The notes under the pieces are model-generated. The model saw only the letters and a program-made list of their open reading frames with translations, did not search any database and was not told the origin of the DNA. From Holophagales bacterium (GTDB taxonomy: Bacteria; Acidobacteriota; Holophagae; Holophagales; Holophagaceae), in NCBI GenBank assembly GCA_031256155.1, contig JAIRRD010000113.1:1-9002 (forward strand): a DNA stretch of 9,002 bases, written 5' to 3'. Shown here in pieces: positions 7,520 through 9,002 of this stretch. Within the stretch, counting starts at the first letter, position 1. Each line of letters begins with the position of its first letter. Position numbers and translations under genes: made by a program.

Positions 7520-8757
7520 GACTTGGTCTTCCCTTGCTCTTGTCCTTGTCTCTCACGTCCAGCGCCGCCGCTATCATGCTGGGGGGATGCTCCCGGAATT
7601 GAAATTTTAGCTCCGGGTCGCAATTTTTCTATGCCGTCCGTGACGACTGTCTCACCTGAGCCAAGTCCGCCCGTCAGTGCGGTTTGCTCCCCCTGACTGG
7701 CCATGACATTTATCAGCCGCATTTCCACAGTGGAATCATCTTTTACTACATAGACGAAATCCCCTTGGGGACTTTTTTGAACAGCGGAACTTGGTATGAG
7801 TACAACTTTCTTTAAGGTATCCACATACAGCCGCACGTTTACAAACTCATTGGGAAAGAGAGAGGCGTCCTGATTGTCGAACAGAGCTTTGAACTTGACG
7901 GTCCCTGTGGTGGTGTCCACTTGGTTATCAACTGCCCACAACTTTCCAACGGCCAGTTTGGTTGTGAAATTATCATTCCATGCCTCAATGCCAATTTTCT
8001 TGTAATCTCTGTCTCTCTTAATAATATCGCCGATGGAAACCGCCGGTACTGAAAAAGAGACGTAAATGGGCATCAACGGCGTTATGACAACTATACCGTT
8101 TGTGTCGGATGTGCTGACCAGATTGCCCGGATCAACCTGGCGAAGTCCTACGCGACCAGAGACGGGCGCTGTAATGCGGCAGTAAGTTAGGTTTAATTTA
8201 GCGCTTTCGAGTGATCCATCGTCACTCTTTAGGGCTGCCGCTAGCTGATCGGTTTGGGCGGTCTGCGCGTCGAGCTGTTGTTTAGAGACAATACCTTGGT
8301 CGACAAGGTTCTTGTACCGATCCAAATCGGCTTTCGCGTGCTGATACGCTGCTTGGTTTCTGGCTCTCTGGCCTTCTGCCTGCATTAATTGAACTTCATA
8401 TGGGCGAGGGTCTATTTCAGCTAGAAGGTCGCCCTGCTGTACCATTTGGCCTTCGGTAAAAGAAACGCGCAATAATTGTCCGTTTACTCTGGTCTTTACA
8501 ATCACTACGTCCGTGGGCGTTACAATACCGAGACTCGTGAGAATTACAGGCAGGTTTCCAATAATAGCTTTTGTTGCCACAACCGGTACGGCGCGCACAC
8601 TCCTGACATCTGCGTTCTTTTTACCGCCGTTGCAAGTCATGTACAACACAATCATGGTTATCACTATGACGACTGCTACAACGGTCAAAACGATTTTCTG
8701 GTTGGATGATTTTTTTGATAAATTGTTCGATCTACTAGTGCTTTGTTGCGGTGTCAT
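7516..8757 (-). CDS. mdtA: Periplasmic adaptor (membrane fusion protein), MdtA-like
   Basis: A 413-residue adaptor that links the RND transporter to an outer-membrane channel. A basic, polar N-terminus is followed by one membrane anchor (about 21-40, [15 protein letters not shown] onward); no lipobox is seen. Then come the first lipoyl half with [26 protein letters not shown] (about 85-117), a coiled-coil hairpin (119-190) and the second lipoyl half with [19 protein letters not shown] (194-212). The beta-barrel spans about 226-310, including [15 protein letters not shown] and [10 protein letters not shown]. The membrane-proximal domain runs from about 315 to 388 ([23 protein letters not shown]). 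These blocks match the MdtA subgroup closely. The C-terminal tail (389-413) is Gly/Gln/Arg rich and probably disordered. The ATG at 8757 has only a weak ribosome binding site (GGAA about 9 bases upstream). First gene of the operon; its stop overlaps the mdtB-like start by four bases. Confidence 0.94.
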   Translation of the reverse strand: MTPQQSTSRSNNLSKKSSNQKIVLTVVAVVIVITMIVLYMTCNGGKKNADVRSVRAVPVVATKAIIGNLPVILTSLGIVTPTDVVIVKTRVNGQLLRVSFTEGQMVQQGDLLAEIDPRPYEVQLMQAEGQRARNQAAYQHAKADLDRYKNLVDQGIVSKQQLDAQTAQTDQLAAALKSDDGSLESAKLNLTYCRITAPVSGRVGLRQVDPGNLVSTSDTNGIVVITPLMPIYVSFSVPAVSIGDIIKRDRDYKKIGIEAWNDNFTTKLAVGKLWAVDNQVDTTTGTVKFKALFDNQDASLFPNEFVNVRLYVDTLKKVVLIPSSAVQKSPQGDFVYVVKDDSTVEMRLINVMASQGEQTALTGGLGSGETVVTDGIEKLRPGAKISIPGASPQHDSGGAGRERQGQEQGKTKS

Positions 8758-8782
8758 AATTTAGTTCCATTTGATTAGGGTA

Positions 8783-8796
8783 GGACATATTAGTCC
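8783..8796. promoter_or_regulatory. Short inverted repeat in the mdtA-like leader, possible operator
   Basis: GGAC and GTCC flank six bases (ATATTA), centred about 33 bases before the mdtA-like ATG. A repressor or activator site here would make sense for an efflux operon, but 4-bp arms are short enough to occur by chance and no regulator gene is in the window. Confidence 0.15.
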
Positions 8797-8834
8797 AGAA
8801 AACAGCTTTGCATAATCGTGTGACAAAAGAGTAA

Positions 8835-8863
8835 ATTGTAGCAATCCCATATGAAATGTGCCA
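8835..8863 (-). promoter_or_regulatory. Candidate promoter of the efflux operon, inside repeat copy 2
   Basis: On the minus strand TGGCAC (8863-8858), a 17-base spacer and TACAAT (8840-8835) could be -35 and -10 boxes. The -10 matches five of six consensus bases, but the -35 only three. Transcription would start near 8828, giving a leader of about 70 bases. A TACAAT also adjoins repeat copy 1 (517-522), but with different spacing. Weak evidence. Confidence 0.2.
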
Positions 8864-8909
8864 TTTTACACGGAATGAGGTCTGGCGACATGGTGGGTAC
8901 ATTTTGGAG
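8839..8909. repeat. Intergenic repeat, copy 2, upstream of the efflux operon
   Basis: Positions 8839-8892 match 523-576 at 47 of 54 positions without gaps, and looser similarity runs on to a TTTTGGAG end near 8907. The hairpin core (8845-8875) is degraded compared with copy 1: 10 of 14 arm positions pair, and one further position is G-T. The loop-side sequence ATG-TGC-CATTTTACA is well kept. It lies about 82 bases upstream of the mdtA-like start, in the same orientation as copy 1 relative to its gene. The rest of the 245-base gap holds the hairpin at 8961-9001 and no gene. Confidence 0.72.
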
Positions 8910-8960
8910 ATTTGGCTGAAATTAAAAGGGTTTGCAATAATTGAAGCCTGCCTCAAAACC

Positions 8961-9001
8961 TTCCATCCTCAAAATTGCGGAACGCAATTTTGAGGATGGA
9001 A
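8961..9001. repeat. Perfect 19-bp hairpin at the right edge
   Basis: The arms TTCCATCCTCAAAATTGCG (8961-8979) and CGCAATTTTGAGGATGGAA (8983-9001) pair without mismatch around a GAA loop. The octamer CCTCAAAA inside the left arm (8967-8974) also occurs just outside it at 8951-8958, so a longer structure may continue past the window. On the minus strand no T run follows directly (AAGGTTTTGAGG), so a terminator of an upstream gene is possible but not shown. Confidence 0.8.
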
Positions 9002-9002
9002 C

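Noticed and set aside
8845..8863. Sigma-54-like promoter (TGGCAC followed by TTGCT) in repeat copy 2, and TGGCGC with TTGCT in copy 1
   Set aside because: The two halves are separated by 13 bases, whereas -24/-12 promoters need about 5 between TGGCAC and TTGC. The resemblance is coincidental.
523..8892. The two direct repeats as the ends of a mobile unit carrying the TfoX-type gene and the pump operon
   Set aside because: There is no transposase, integrase or tRNA nearby. The repeats are diverged and look like a dispersed intergenic family, so recombination between them is possible but not evidenced.

Overview
The window looks like a piece of a Gram-negative, probably proteobacterial, chromosome. 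It encodes a complete inner-membrane part of a tripartite RND efflux pump, a probable lipoprotein and a TfoX-type small protein. Base composition is moderate and coding density is high. The RND proteins closely resemble the enterobacterial MdtA, MdtB and MdtC families as I remember them, but the intergenic repeats and the neighbouring genes do not look enterobacterial. I cannot name the genus; a Desulfovibrio-like deltaproteobacterium is only a guess. All five supported genes lie on the minus strand, so the story reads from right to left.

Right end (about 8758-9002): a 245-base region without a gene. It carries a perfect 19-bp hairpin at the window edge, one copy of an intergenic repeat with a hairpin core, and the 5' leader of the pump operon. 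From 8757 down to 1281 lies a tight three-gene operon: periplasmic adaptor (mdtA-like), RND subunit 1 (mdtB-like) and RND subunit 2 (mdtC-like). Each junction is a 4-base stop/start overlap (ATGA, then GTGA), which suggests translational coupling. No outer-membrane factor, response regulator or local repressor is encoded here, so the pump probably borrows a TolC-type channel encoded elsewhere.

Between the mdtC-like stop and the next gene (936-1280) is about 345 bases without a gene, packed with perfect or near-perfect palindromes. Two of these, at its two ends, are related in sequence and bracket the cluster like the ends of a small non-autonomous element. Then follow a TfoX N-terminal-domain protein (606-935) and a small probable lipoprotein (59-490). 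The second copy of the intergenic repeat lies between those two genes, in the same orientation as the copy upstream of the pump operon.

The genes themselves are conventional. I saw no CRISPR array, tRNA, rRNA, transposase, phage gene or unfamiliar multi-gene system. The part that deserves a second look is the non-coding DNA: a repeated hairpin unit placed upstream of two minus-strand genes, and the dense palindrome cluster.
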